A stretch of 34,864 nt of DNA, taken from contig DASXEJ010000340.1 of the NCBI GenBank assembly GCA_036490175.1, positions 1 to 34,864 on the forward strand, given 5' to 3'. This stretch comes from Pirellulales bacterium (GTDB taxonomy: Bacteria > Planctomycetota > Planctomycetia > Pirellulales > JACPPG01). The notes beneath the pieces are model-generated. The model had not been told where the DNA came from. It saw nothing but the letters and a program-made list of their open reading frames with translations, and did not search any database. Positions 1-8,119 of the stretch are shown piece by piece (positions within the stretch are counted from its first letter, which is position 1; every line of letters begins with the position of its first letter). The translations under genes were made by a program, and so were the position numbers.

Positions 1-793
1 CGATCACGCGTAGCCCGTAGAGATCGCGAGCCGTCAGCTTCAAGGCATCGGCGGCGAGACGCTTGGTCTCGTCGTTGGCTTCTTTCCAGAGGATGCCGGC
101 GCAGCCTTCGGGGCTGATCACCGAGTAGTAGGCGAACTCGAGGACCGCGACTTTGTCGCCCAAGCCGATTCCCAAAGCTCCTCCGGAACCACCTTCGCCA
201 ATCACCACACAAATCACCGGGCAGGCCAGCCGCGACATCTCGAACATCGCTGTGGCAATCACTTGGGCCTGGCCGCGCTCCTCGGCGCCGATGCCGGGAT
301 AGGCGCCCGGGGTGTCGATAAGCGTGATGATGGGAAGGCCGAATTTGGCCGCGAATTTCATCTTCGCGATCGCCTTGCGGTAACCCTCGGGGTGGGCACA
401 GCCGTAGTTACAGGCGATACGTTCCTTGAGGTCTTTGCCTTTTTGGTGCCCGATGAGCATCACTTTGTGCTCGCCGAGCTTGGCCAGGCCAGTGCGGATG
501 GCGCGGTCGTCGCCGAACGACCGGTCGCCGTGCAGCTCGACGAAGTCGTCGAAAACCAGCTCGATATAGTCGGCGGTCATGGGGCGCTCGGGATGCCGGG
601 CCACCTGAACAACCTGCCACGGCTCGAGCTGGGAGTAGATTTTCTTTTTCAGGTCGTTCAGTTCGCGCCGCAGGCGGCGAACTTCGTCACGCGCCTCGAC
701 GCTTTCAGCGGCCGAGCCCTCGAGCTTGGTTAGCCGGCTGGCCAACTCGTAGATCGGTTGCTCGAACGCCATTTGCTGAAGCGTCATCGCCAT
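1..793 (-). CDS. accA: Acetyl-CoA carboxylase carboxyltransferase subunit alpha (partial, C-terminus cut by window edge)
   Basis: This is the alpha half of the carboxyltransferase that moves the carboxyl group from carboxybiotin to acetyl-CoA, giving malonyl-CoA for fatty acid synthesis in the cytoplasm. The minus-strand frame stays open from the ATG at 793 to base 1, about 264 codons. The family usually has about 320, so roughly the last 55 residues are missing. The N-terminus (MAMTLQQMAFEQPIYELASR) has the helical FEQPI start typical of AccA. The carboxyltransferase core is clear: FGDDRAI, GHQKGKDLKE, then LIDTPGAYPGIGAEERGQAQ and a glycine-rich GEGGSGGALGIG oxyanion segment. A second ATG two codons in is an alternative start. 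The kinase gene lies 362 bases upstream on the same strand; accD is not in the window. Identification is firm. Confidence 0.97.
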   Translation of the reverse strand, partial: MAMTLQQMAFEQPIYELASRLTKLEGSAAESVEARDEVRRLRRELNDLKKKIYSQLEPWQVVQVARHPERPMTADYIELVFDDFVELHGDRSFGDDRAIRTGLAKLGEHKVMLIGHQKGKDLKERIACNYGCAHPEGYRKAIAKMKFAAKFGLPIITLIDTPGAYPGIGAEERGQAQVIATAMFEMSRLACPVICVVIGEGGSGGALGIGLGDKVAVLEFAYYSVISPEGCAGILWKEANDETKRLAADALKLTARDLYGLRVI

Positions 794-1155
794 GATCAAA
801 CCTGCGCAGATATCAAACTGCTCCCGGATGCTCGCGGAGCCTGTTTGGGGTAATCACCCTGGACGTATATGTTCGCCAGAGCTTTCGCGTCGGTTGGGCC
901 GATCCGGACGATCTGCCGCGACGCTAGCATCACTAAACGTAGATTACACCGAATCGGCACAACGGTTAAGACCGTCTCGCTCGTCCGCCATGCCTGGTTT
1001 CCGGCATTATGTGCCCCTGGGAATGCCTGGCGCCGCGCCGGTGGTCCTTACGCACGTCGGCAATCGAAGAGGCACGACGAATTCCGTGACGCCCTGCCCT
1101 GCCCCACCGCGGCGGCTTGCTAGCGTGACGCGATGTACGTCATGAGAGGCGAATT
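794..1155. other. Intergenic region between kinase and accA
   Basis: 362 bases with no supportable gene. The only distinct element is a copy of the C-rich repeat at 1092-1105. No convincing -35/-10 pair for accA and no terminator hairpin with a T-run for the kinase gene was seen. Confidence 0.6.
1092..1105 (+). repeat. C-rich polar repeat, copy 1
   Basis: CCCTGCCCTGCCCC on plus. The minus strand has three G-tracts separated by CA. It lies 50 bases downstream of the kinase stop, with respect to the minus-strand genes. Confidence 0.7.
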
Positions 1156-2034
1156 TCATGATCCCTTTTCTTCGGCGGCAGCAGGCGGCTGCGGAGGTTT
1201 TTTGAACATTTGCAACGCGCGAAATTCACCCAGGAACTTCGCCATCGACGCGGGACGCAACTTGGGGTCTTTGGCCATGCTCGCCCGCAGCAGGTCGCCG
1301 AACTCGGTCGTGATGTTGCGGTCTTGTGCCTCGATCGAAGGAATCTGGGCACGGAGATGCTTGTTCAACAACTCGTTAGAGTTGCTGCCCGTGTACGGCG
1401 GTCGCCCGGAAACGAGATGAAAGATGGTGCAGCCAAAGCTGTACACATCGGCGCGCTCGTCGAGCGGTTCGCCGCGGATTTGTTCGGGCGACATATAGCT
1501 GCGGGTTCCCTGGACCTTGCTGCGGCCGCCAAACAGCCGTCCCAGGGCCCCCTTTTTTCGCTGGGCCAGCGCGAAGTCGATCAGTTTGACATCGCCATTT
1601 TGAATAATCAGAAAGTTGTCCGGCTTGACGTCGCGATGGATCCAACCTTGCTGATTGAAATAGGCCAGTCCGCTGGCGGCGCCATCAATGATCTGCGGCA
1701 TCATGAAGGCCACCTGCTCGCGCACTTGCAGGATGATTTCCTTCATGTTCGGCGCGGGAAAATACTCCATCACCAGGTAGGGCAGGCGATTGTCGACGGC
1801 AAACTCGTATACTTTGATTGTATTCGGATGCTCGAGCGTCTTGCCGACGATAGCTTCCTGCTTGAGGTAGGTCAGATGCTCTCGATCCTTGCGAAAGTCG
1901 GACAGCAGGATCTTGATCGCCAGGCGCCGTTTGTCGCGATCGTCGAGCACGGCCCACACCTGGCTGGTCTGACCCGTCTTGACGATGTTCAGCAGCCGGT
2001 AGGGACCGATATGTTCTTGACTTGCCAGTGCCAC
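1156..2034 (-). CDS. Soluble Hanks-type serine/threonine protein kinase
   Basis: 292 residues, GTG start (GTG GCA CTG GCA). It transfers phosphate from ATP to Ser/Thr of unknown target proteins in the cytoplasm. The whole protein is one kinase domain: lysine K41 in the LAIKIL strand, helix-C glutamate E60, catalytic loop HRDVKPDN (133-140) and metal-binding D153. An APE-like MSPEQIRGEPLDERADVYSFG follows, shown here only by its key parts MSPEQ and DVYSFG. Two departures from consensus: the glycine loop keeps only its middle glycine (KTGQTSQVW, 19-27) and the DFG motif reads DFA. There are no membrane helices and no sensory domain; the tail after residue 275 is Pro/Ala/Glu rich. This is unusual against the larger membrane-bound planctomycete kinases. 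It is probably active because all catalytic side chains are present. It lies between a glycosyltransferase and accA on the same strand; no partner phosphatase is visible. Confidence 0.92.
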   Translation of the reverse strand: MALASQEHIGPYRLLNIVKTGQTSQVWAVLDDRDKRRLAIKILLSDFRKDREHLTYLKQEAIVGKTLEHPNTIKVYEFAVDNRLPYLVMEYFPAPNMKEIILQVREQVAFMMPQIIDGAASGLAYFNQQGWIHRDVKPDNFLIIQNGDVKLIDFALAQRKKGALGRLFGGRSKVQGTRSYMSPEQIRGEPLDERADVYSFGCTIFHLVSGRPPYTGSNSNELLNKHLRAQIPSIEAQDRNITTEFGDLLRASMAKDPKLRPASMAKFLGEFRALQMFKKPPQPPAAAEEKGS

Positions 2035-2106
2035 GGTGCGCGATCGCTCCCTAGTCGCCGCAGCGCGTGTGCCCTGCGAGGTAAAGACGCCTCTGTTGCC
2101 ATGATG

Positions 2107-2118
2107 CCCCCCTGCCCT
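2107..2118 (+). repeat. C-rich polar repeat, copy 2
   Basis: CCCCCCTGCCCT, 73 bases upstream of the kinase start (minus strand), between the kinase and glycosyltransferase genes. Confidence 0.6.
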
Positions 2119-2284
2119 CTCGTGATGCCTCGGCAGACGCCAGGCTTGCAGCTGCCAAGCGATGGTGCAACCAGCGACATCTGCTCACGTTCTGCATCAA
2201 GTTTAGTCAGCAGTGGGAATACGGACAAATGGCGCGCTGCCGCCCGATGTGCGTCACAAGCGAGACCAACGCGGCTGAACCCCT

Positions 2285-3442
2285 TTATTTGGCCCCTAAC
2301 TGCTCGTAGAGCGCGCGGATGTCGCGGGTCATTTTTTCGTGGCGAAAACGCTCGGTAAACAGTTGACGCCCCTGGTGACCCAGTTGCCCGCGGCGTGCCG
2401 GGTTGACAATCAGGTCCTCGATCGCGGTGGCTAAAGGCTCGACCGTTCGTGGTGCGACGAGATAGCCTGTTTGATCGGGGATGACGACTTCGCGCGCGCC
2501 GTCGATGTCGTAGCTTACGACCGGCTTGCCCGCGATCAGCGCTTGCGGCAAGACCCGCGCCAAGCCTTCGCGCAAGCTGGCGTGCACCACGATATCCATC
2601 GCGCCCAGATAATCCGGGATACGGGCGGGGGGCACCAGTCCCACGAATCGCACATGGTCGCGCAAGCCCGCCGCGCGGACTTGCTCTTCGAGCGCGGAGC
2701 GCAACACACCGTCGCCGACGAACAGAAACTGCGCTTGCGGATGTCGAGCCACCACGTCGCGTGCCGCGGCCAACACGTACTCGTGCCCCTTGAGGTGAAA
2801 CAGCCGGGCGATCTTGCCGATCACCACTTGGCCCGATTCGTAGCCTAGTTCCGCACGCATCGCGTCGCGGTGCTCATCGGCCGCCAGAAAAGGTTCGACC
2901 TCCATGCCGCTATAGATCGTGGTGAATTTCTCGCGCGGCGCAACGCCGGCGGCCACGAGTTGTTCGGTCATGGCGTCGGCCACGCTGATGAGTGCCGTCG
3001 ACCGCCGCGCGGCGTACTTTTCGCACGCGCGGAAAAACTCTCGCGCTGCGCGCGACTGATAAGGATGGAATGGCGCCCCGTGAACCGTGTGAACAATCAC
3101 GGGCACACCGATCGATGCGGCCGCCATCCGGCCGAGCAAGCCCGCTTTGGCGCTGTGCGTGTGTACGACATCGGGCCGAAAGTCGCGGAGCACGCGCTTT
3201 AGCGCGCGATAGGCCTGCCAATCGTGCAGTGGATGAATCGCGCGACGTAACGAGTTCTCGATCGCGAGCGGCACATGATTCGCCTGCGCGCGTTCCAGCA
3301 AGCTTCCCTCGGGCCCCAGTGGCGGCCCGGTGACGAGCAATACTTCGTCGCCATAATCGCGTGCCAGGTCCTCGCACGTCAGAAGAGTGTTCTCCTGCGC
3401 GCCGCCGAGGATCATGCGTGTGATGACGTGAGCGACGCGCAT
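2285..3442 (-). CDS. GT4-family glycosyltransferase (GT-B fold)
   Basis: 385 residues, the usual length for a retaining GT4 enzyme. It would transfer a sugar from a nucleotide-sugar donor to a glycan or lipid acceptor at the inner face of the membrane; donor and acceptor cannot be read from sequence. The N-terminal acceptor domain starts MRVAHVITRMILGGAQENTL with the GGAQ loop (13-16), then HTHSAKAGLLGR (94-105). The donor domain has IARLFHLKGHEYVL (R213, K218) and REGLARVLPQALIAGKPVV (291-309). In the E-x7-E donor motif the first Glu is E292 and the second position is Gln (Q300). No signal peptide or membrane segment. No Shine-Dalgarno is visible before the ATG. It is codirectional with truA (83-base gap) and near an export-type SLBB protein, which suggests cell-surface polysaccharide work. 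Confidence 0.93.
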   Translation of the reverse strand: MRVAHVITRMILGGAQENTLLTCEDLARDYGDEVLLVTGPPLGPEGSLLERAQANHVPLAIENSLRRAIHPLHDWQAYRALKRVLRDFRPDVVHTHSAKAGLLGRMAAASIGVPVIVHTVHGAPFHPYQSRAAREFFRACEKYAARRSTALISVADAMTEQLVAAGVAPREKFTTIYSGMEVEPFLAADEHRDAMRAELGYESGQVVIGKIARLFHLKGHEYVLAAARDVVARHPQAQFLFVGDGVLRSALEEQVRAAGLRDHVRFVGLVPPARIPDYLGAMDIVVHASLREGLARVLPQALIAGKPVVSYDIDGAREVVIPDQTGYLVAPRTVEPLATAIEDLIVNPARRGQLGHQGRQLFTERFRHEKMTRDIRALYEQLGAK

Positions 3443-3525
3443 GGGGAAGAATATTCGGTGGCGGTCCGTTGGTCATTAACAGGTTGGCAGCGCGGCAGCG
3501 GTGAGCGCCGTTGAAGAAATCTACG

Positions 3526-4296
3526 TTATGGCGTGTGGACTGGGTCGAGCTTGTAATCGGCACGCACCAGAAACAGACCCTGTGGTGGCGCGGTCATGCC
3601 GGCGGCGCGCCGTTCGCCTGCCGCCACGACCTCGGCAGGCCATGCGATGGGGCGGTTGCCACGTCCGACCTCGACCAGCGTGCCGATCATGGCTCGCACC
3701 ATGTTGTACAGGAAACCGTTGCCGGCGACCTCGAAAGTGAGCAACCCCTGTTGCGCCCCCCTGCCCCGCTCGACAAACGCTTCGTAGATCGTGCGCACGC
3801 TGGACGATCGCTGCGGCCAGCGCGATTCGAAACTGCGAAAGTCGTGCGTGCCGACAAAGGCCTGGGCCGCGCGCGACATGGCCGCCCCATCCAAGCGCTG
3901 CCGGTACTGCCAACAATAGGCTCGTAAAAAAACGTCCGGCGCCTCGCCATCGTGTAGCAGGTAGCGGTAACGCTTCCGTACACAATCGCGGCGAGCATGA
4001 AATCTGTGCGGCGCTTCCTCGACCGCGAGGGCCGCTATGTCACGCGGCAGCTCGGCATTTAATGCGTTCCGCAGCGTGACCGGGGACAAGCTCGTTTCGC
4101 TTTGAAAGCTTACCACTTGTCCGAGAGCGTGTACTCCGGAATCAGTGCGGCCGCTGGCCGTCGCACGCACGGCCTCGCCGGTAATCTTTGCCAGCGACGT
4201 TTCCAACGCCGCCTGGACAGTCGGTTGGCCGGGCTGCATTTGCCAGCCTGTGTAGGCGGTACCATCGTAGGCCAGCGTGAGCTTGAAGGTCCTCAT
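3526..4296 (-). CDS. truA: tRNA pseudouridine(38-40) synthase TruA
   Basis: Isomerises uridines 38-40 in the anticodon stem-loop of many tRNAs. From the ATG at 4296 the protein is 256 residues and begins MRTFKLTLAYDGTAYTGWQM, the family start. An in-frame ATG at 4350 would add 18 unconserved residues, so it was not chosen. The catalytic motif is ASGRTDSGVHALGQ with nucleophile D52. FHARRDCVRKRYRY and the C-terminal FLYNMVRAMIGTLVEVGRG and PQGLFLVRADY segments are also present. A copy of the C-rich repeat (3756-3767) lies inside the gene and encodes RGRGA in a variable loop before the LLTFEVAGNGFLYNMVR core. Adjacent genes run the same way but are not translationally coupled. Confidence 0.96.
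   Translation of the reverse strand: MRTFKLTLAYDGTAYTGWQMQPGQPTVQAALETSLAKITGEAVRATASGRTDSGVHALGQVVSFQSETSLSPVTLRNALNAELPRDIAALAVEEAPHRFHARRDCVRKRYRYLLHDGEAPDVFLRAYCWQYRQRLDGAAMSRAAQAFVGTHDFRSFESRWPQRSSSVRTIYEAFVERGRGAQQGLLTFEVAGNGFLYNMVRAMIGTLVEVGRGNRPIAWPAEVVAAGERRAAGMTAPPQGLFLVRADYKLDPVHTP
3756..3767 (+). repeat. C-rich polar repeat, copy 3 (inside truA)
   Basis: CCCCCCTGCCCC, in frame within truA, where the minus strand reads as Gly/Arg-rich codons. The reading frame is kept. Confidence 0.5.
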
Positions 4297-4386
4297 GAAG
4301 CCAAGGCGTGACGGGGCCGAGCAGAATGGAGGCGACGATCGTAAAAACACTCCGCCATTGATTTCTTAATTTAAACAGCGGCGGCG

Positions 4387-5100
4387 TTATTTGAAAAATG
4401 ACCACAGCCAATCCGTGGCTACAGATACTGGTGCCGGCGCAACAAAAATCCGGTCGCCGGGCAGCACTTGATAGTTTGTCGTCGTGTCACCCTCGTGGAC
4501 GATCTCCTGCCACTGCACCGGCAGGACCGTTCCCATGCCTGCGCCGCTTAGGGCCGGCCGCGCGATCCACACAACGGAGTCGTCTGGCCATGGACGTCCG
4601 CCAACTTGGGATAGGGCGTCGAGCACTGTTTCCTTGCCGGTAACGGGGATCCTTTGAATTTGATCACCCGAACCACCGCCTGCATTAACTACATAGTAGA
4701 ACTTGCTGTTATAGCTGACGACGTCCACCTCGACCTGAGGCGCCTCAGCGTATTGCGCCATGGCCTGCTGCACTGCCTCGCGCGCGTCGCTAAGCGTCTT
4801 GCCAGCGATCACGATCTGGCCATAGGCGCCTAGATTGATCGTTCCGTCAGGTCCGACGAGATGCGCGCCTGACACGAGCGGGGCTTCGCCGACCGAACCG
4901 GCCAGCACTTCTACGTTAAGAACGTCCGGCGGCTCGATTCGGTACGTCGGCAGCGTCCGCATCGAAGATTCGTTCGCTGCTAACCCCGTGAAACGCTGCA
5001 TCGTGCGAAGGTTCAGCGATAGGCCGATGGCGATGCCGAGGATCAGGACGAACAAGTTGTCGAGCCGAAAGCGAAACGGGCGCGCCCACCGTGGCAGCAT
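4387..5100 (-). CDS. Polysaccharide export / SLBB-domain protein
   Basis: 237 residues from the ATG at 5100. That start is preferred over the ATG six codons upstream (5118) because AGGAGG stands five bases before it (complement of 5106-5111). A short cytoplasmic, Arg-rich N-terminus is followed by one membrane anchor (FVLILGIAIGLSLNL, about residues 17-32). A poly-export domain opens with YRIEPPDVLNVEVL and continues through VGPDGTINLGAYGQIVIAG. Next come an SLBB-like stretch (VDVVSYNSKFYYVVNAGG to LDALSQVGG) and a second PGDRIFV strand. Family members (Wza and relatives) form or dock on the outer-membrane export channel. This one lacks a lipobox cysteine and has a single N-terminal anchor instead, so it may be an inner-membrane or periplasmic variant. 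It ends in an aromatic WLWSFF helix, as in the Wza C-terminus. Function by family; export substrate unknown. Confidence 0.85.
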   Translation of the reverse strand: MLPRWARPFRFRLDNLFVLILGIAIGLSLNLRTMQRFTGLAANESSMRTLPTYRIEPPDVLNVEVLAGSVGEAPLVSGAHLVGPDGTINLGAYGQIVIAGKTLSDAREAVQQAMAQYAEAPQVEVDVVSYNSKFYYVVNAGGGSGDQIQRIPVTGKETVLDALSQVGGRPWPDDSVVWIARPALSGAGMGTVLPVQWQEIVHEGDTTTNYQVLPGDRIFVAPAPVSVATDWLWSFFK

Positions 5101-5105
5101 GACAT

Positions 5106-5111
5106 CCTCCT
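5106..5111 (-). promoter_or_regulatory. Shine-Dalgarno deciding the export-gene start
   Basis: AGGAGG on minus, five bases before the ATG at 5100. It lies inside the longer open frame that begins at 5118, so it argues for the shorter protein. Confidence 0.75.
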
Positions 5112-5171
5112 GAGTCAATGATCAACTGTCGGATCGGGCCTATCTGTTTGATCGGTCCAGTCCCTGCCGGA

Positions 5172-5188
5172 CTCCCCTGCCCTACCCC
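5172..5188 (+). repeat. C-rich polar repeat, copy 4 (contains asd stop codon)
   Basis: CTCCCCTGCCCTACCCC. The CTA at 5182-5184 is the complement of the asd TAG stop, where other copies read CTG. Confidence 0.7.
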
Positions 5189-6216
5189 GTGGCCTGGCCC
5201 ACCTTCTGCGTCGAACGGGCTTTGGACAACAACTCGGCAATTTGCACGGCGTTAGTCGCGGCGCCTTTACGCAGATTGTCGCTGACGCACCAAAATGCCA
5301 GACCGTTCTCGCTCGACAGATCCTGCCGGATGCGGCCGATGAAGACTTCGTCGCGTCCATCGCAACCTAGCGGCATCGGGTACTGTTTGGCGGCCAGGTC
5401 GTCGATCACGACAATGCCTGGCGCTGCGGCGAAAAGCTCGCGGGCTTCTTCGGGCGACAACTTGCGTTCGGTTTCTACCAGGATACTCTCGCTGTGACAG
5501 TTGCTAACCGGCACACGCACACATGTCGCGCAGATTTGAATCGATTCGTCCCCCAGAATTTTGCGTGTCTCGTAGACCATCTTCATCTCTTCCGACGTAT
5601 AGCCGGCATGCTTGGCCGAGCCGATTTGCGGAATGAGATTGAAGGCGATGTCGTGTGCAAAGGTTTCGTTGCGATGGGCTTCGTTCTGCAGCTTGGCACG
5701 AGTGCCGTGCTCCAGATCGCGCTGCCCTGCCACGCCGGCGCCGCTAGTGGCCTGATAGGTGCTCACGACCACACGGCGGACACGCGCCGCGTCATGCAGC
5801 GGTTTGAGCGCCACGACCAGTTGTGTGGTCGAGCAATTCGGACTGGCGATCAGGCCCTGATGGGTGAAGGCAGCCTGCGGATTCACCTCGGGCACGACCA
5901 GGGGCACCTTGGGGTCCATCCGCCAATAACCGCTTTCGTCGACGACGATTGTCCCCCGCTCGATGGCCCAGGGAGCGAAGTCGCGGGCCGTCTCATCGGG
6001 GGTGCTGCCGATGGCCAGGTCGACACCGTTGAAGGAGTCAGGCGTCAGTTCTTCGACCGTGTGCTGCTGGCCGCGGAAGGTGATTGTCGTACCGGCCGAG
6101 CGTTTGGACGCCAGGAACTTGATCCGTTCGAAGGGAAGATTTCGCTCTTCGAGCAGATCCCTGATAATTCGGCCCACGGCCCCGGTAGCGCCGACAATCG
6201 CAACGACCTCGAACAC
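5182..6216 (-). CDS. asd: Aspartate-semialdehyde dehydrogenase
   Basis: Reduces aspartyl-4-phosphate to aspartate semialdehyde with NADPH, the branch point to lysine/diaminopimelate, threonine and methionine. With the GTG start at 6216 it has 344 residues, the usual size. GGGAGG lies five bases before this GTG, and the protein then begins VFEVVAIVGATGAVG, the dinucleotide-binding loop. The open frame extends 54 codons further to 6378, but that stretch is low-quality sequence with no family match. Active-site cysteine C128 is in ASPNCSTTQL, and the TSGAGVAGQ segment follows. The catalytic histidine region is VRVPVSNCHSES (H241), where the usual GHSES glycine is replaced by Cys. Supply of diaminopimelate fits peptidoglycan synthesis, as does rodA nearby. 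The gene ends inside a C-rich repeat copy. Confidence 0.97.
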   Translation of the reverse strand: MFEVVAIVGATGAVGRIIRDLLEERNLPFERIKFLASKRSAGTTITFRGQQHTVEELTPDSFNGVDLAIGSTPDETARDFAPWAIERGTIVVDESGYWRMDPKVPLVVPEVNPQAAFTHQGLIASPNCSTTQLVVALKPLHDAARVRRVVVSTYQATSGAGVAGQRDLEHGTRAKLQNEAHRNETFAHDIAFNLIPQIGSAKHAGYTSEEMKMVYETRKILGDESIQICATCVRVPVSNCHSESILVETERKLSPEEARELFAAAPGIVVIDDLAAKQYPMPLGCDGRDEVFIGRIRQDLSSENGLAFWCVSDNLRKGAATNAVQIAELLSKARSTQKVGQATG

Positions 6217-6458
6217 GGATACCTCCCAAAAAAAAGCAACCTGGTTGACACCGCCGACGCGGCGCGTGAGGCGGGAAAAAAACCAACGGCCAAGGAAAAT
6301 GCCAGTATAAGCCCCACTGCTGGGACAGCGGAAGTCAGCAATAGGTTCTCGCTGCACGTGCGAGCTGGCGTTACGCATCCCCGTGACGGGGCTTTTTCAA
6401 TGCCGGATTTGGCGCACCCCCGCCAGTCAGAGGGCCTGCCCGGCCTCGCGGGCGAAGC

Positions 6459-7499
6459 TCATGCCAGGCGGGTTGCACGGGCGGCCGGGGGCCTACGACG
6501 CTGTTGGGCGCGAATCGGGGCCGGCTCCTTGGCCAGAACCCCCTCCCCTGCCCTGCCCACATCGTCGGGCTTCGTGCCGTCGAGAAGCATGCGCACCAGG
6601 CGCGGCGAAACGAACGACAGGCAACCGATCAGCATTACCAGGCCAAAGGTCATCATGCCCATTCCCAGGGCAATCCCCATGTGCAACGGCACTGCCATTG
6701 CTATGACGATGGGACGCAGCTTCGGCACCCAAACCAGCGTGCAGAAGGATAATTCCCAAAAGGCAGAGACATGCGTCAACACTGCGACCAATAGCGGCCA
6801 CGTCGCTAGCCAGGTAAGGTCCCACGATTGATATTCCAGGTTCGCCACGGCGCCCCACAGAGCATCGCCGCGCCACCAGGTTTCGCCTTGCAGCTTCGAG
6901 AGCCCAGCGAAGAAATAGATCACGCACATGTGGACCTGGATCAAGCGGATCGCCAGGTTGGCCGAGACGCTGGGGAGTACCGGCGGCGGCGCTGCCTGCC
7001 GGCGCCGGGCAAGCCAACGATCAACCGAATAGCACGCACCACATGGCCCCACCATCAGGTACAGGGCTAACATGAGGTTGATCTGGTCCAGACCGAATTG
7101 TGCTCCTGGCACCCGGTTGACGTACGACACCGCTGCCAAGAACGAAGCCACCGCGGCGACGCGGCTGAACAGCCCGATAGTCAACATGGCGAACGCTACC
7201 AGCGCTGCGATGTGTACCGTCCACAGTTGCCCGGGCGTATTGATCCACCAGAAGTAGCTCCAGGTATACGGATTGGGTTGGGCCGAGGCGGCCATATCGG
7301 CGGAGATCCAACCACCTGAGAGAAAGAAATCCTCCAGGCCGATCGACCACACAAGGTGTGTGTAGAACAGCATCGCGCCGGCGCAAATCCGGATCAGACA
7401 GAGCGTTGCCGGGTCGCCGGGCAGGAACCAAAAACGGGTCCAGCCCTGGCCTGCCGCGCGCGCCGAGTCGCGAAAATAGTCCGTAACCAGCCGTATCAT
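6459..7499 (-). CDS. HTTM (vitamin-K-dependent carboxylase-like) membrane protein
   Basis: 346 residues with about six or seven membrane segments: around 33-53, 94-135 (two closely spaced), 145-160, 190-208, 235-258 and 265-300. HTTM hallmarks are GLFSRVAAVASFLAAVSYVN, FGLDQINLMLALYLMVGPCG and RLIQVHMCVIYFFAGLSKLQ followed by ETWWRGDALW. The domain is related to the membrane part of gamma-glutamyl carboxylase; the bacterial proteins have no settled biochemical role. Its ATG overlaps the stop of the upstream gene as ATGA, so the two are translationally coupled. A C-rich repeat copy (6539-6558) encodes VGRAGEG in the cytoplasmic Arg/Ala-rich tail, after the last membrane helix. The tail is poorly conserved in character and could tolerate the insertion. 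Confidence 0.88.
   Translation of the reverse strand: MIRLVTDYFRDSARAAGQGWTRFWFLPGDPATLCLIRICAGAMLFYTHLVWSIGLEDFFLSGGWISADMAASAQPNPYTWSYFWWINTPGQLWTVHIAALVAFAMLTIGLFSRVAAVASFLAAVSYVNRVPGAQFGLDQINLMLALYLMVGPCGACYSVDRWLARRRQAAPPPVLPSVSANLAIRLIQVHMCVIYFFAGLSKLQGETWWRGDALWGAVANLEYQSWDLTWLATWPLLVAVLTHVSAFWELSFCTLVWVPKLRPIVIAMAVPLHMGIALGMGMMTFGLVMLIGCLSFVSPRLVRMLLDGTKPDDVGRAGEGVLAKEPAPIRAQQRRRPPAARATRLA
6539..6558 (+). repeat. C-rich polar repeat, copy 5 (fullest copy, inside HTTM tail)
   Basis: CCCCCTCCCCTGCCCTGCCC. The minus strand has four G-tracts of 3-5 with one- to two-base loops, a complete G-quadruplex pattern. Confidence 0.8.
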
Positions 7500-8119
7500 G
7501 GCATCCCCATGTAGCTGCCTAGTTTTCGCTCGCTATACAAGCTGACGTCGTCGAGACGCATCCCCTTGGCCACCTGATCGGGCGTGGGAATCAGATGTTC
7601 GCGCATCCACAATGTGACGCGACGCGCGTGATGCTTATGGAGCAGGTGGTCGGCGTAGCTGCGCGCAATGATCTGCTGTTCTGTCGAGAGCGGCAATTTC
7701 GTCCATTCCGTGAATGGCGGTACGCTGGGATCCGGCGGAACGGAATTGATGAATTCGCTGAGCATGAAATGGCGGTGGTAGAACAAGCGTGGCCACTGGT
7801 CTGCCAGACTCGGGAACGTACTGCCGCGATGCGTGCCGTCGGTGAATTCAAGTTCGTAGCGGATCAGATGGCTGGGCCCCGGATTGGGTGCGAAGAACTT
7901 GTAGCCGTGACCGAGATAGAGCGCGCCTAAATAAGGGCGCAATCGCGGCTGCAATCGATTGGCGATCAACGTTGGCGGAAGCGAAAACGGACCGACCAGG
8001 ATGGCCGTCAGATGCCAAGCCAAAACCACGCTCACCAGCAGGCGCGCCCAAAAGCCCCACGGGCTGCGCTGCGTGGGCTGGGTGGCGGGTTCATCGGCTG
8101 GGGGAGTGATCGTACTCAT
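7496..8119 (-). CDS. Single-pass membrane protein, HTTM partner
   Basis: 207 residues. Not a family I can name with certainty. A short polar N-terminus (Pro/Thr rich) is followed by one hydrophobic helix (FWARLLVSVVLAWHLTAIL, about 23-41), leaving most of the chain outside the cytoplasm. The next recognisable stretch is HGYKFFAPNPGPSHLIRYEL (about 71-90); an FFAPNP signature of this kind is what I associate with small proteins encoded next to HTTM genes. The C-terminal third is His/Arg rich (HLLHKHHARR). The stop overlaps the HTTM start by ATGA, which points to a joint complex. No catalytic motif is visible. Upstream is a 420-base gap with a terminator, so this gene probably starts the two-gene unit. 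Confidence 0.8.
   Translation of the reverse strand: MSTITPPADEPATQPTQRSPWGFWARLLVSVVLAWHLTAILVGPFSLPPTLIANRLQPRLRPYLGALYLGHGYKFFAPNPGPSHLIRYELEFTDGTHRGSTFPSLADQWPRLFYHRHFMLSEFINSVPPDPSVPPFTEWTKLPLSTEQQIIARSYADHLLHKHHARRVTLWMREHLIPTPDQVAKGMRLDDVSLYSERKLGSYMGMP

Noticed and set aside
1210..2358. 382-codon plus-strand frame opposite the kinase
   Set aside because: Antisense to a clear kinase; no protein family character.
5721..5735. CTGCCCTGCCACG inside asd, similar to the C-rich repeat
   Set aside because: Encodes the conserved SGAGVAGQ region of the enzyme, so protein constraint explains it.
6379..6397. CCCCG-TGA-CGGGG hairpin with T5 on plus
   Set aside because: Looks like a terminator, but no plus-strand gene ends upstream and the loop is only three bases; the minus-strand genes around it have no T-run there.
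5494..6831. 445-codon open frame on plus opposite asd and the HTTM gene end
   Set aside because: Shadow of two well-identified minus-strand genes in GC-rich DNA; no domain, and codons are unlike the neighbours.
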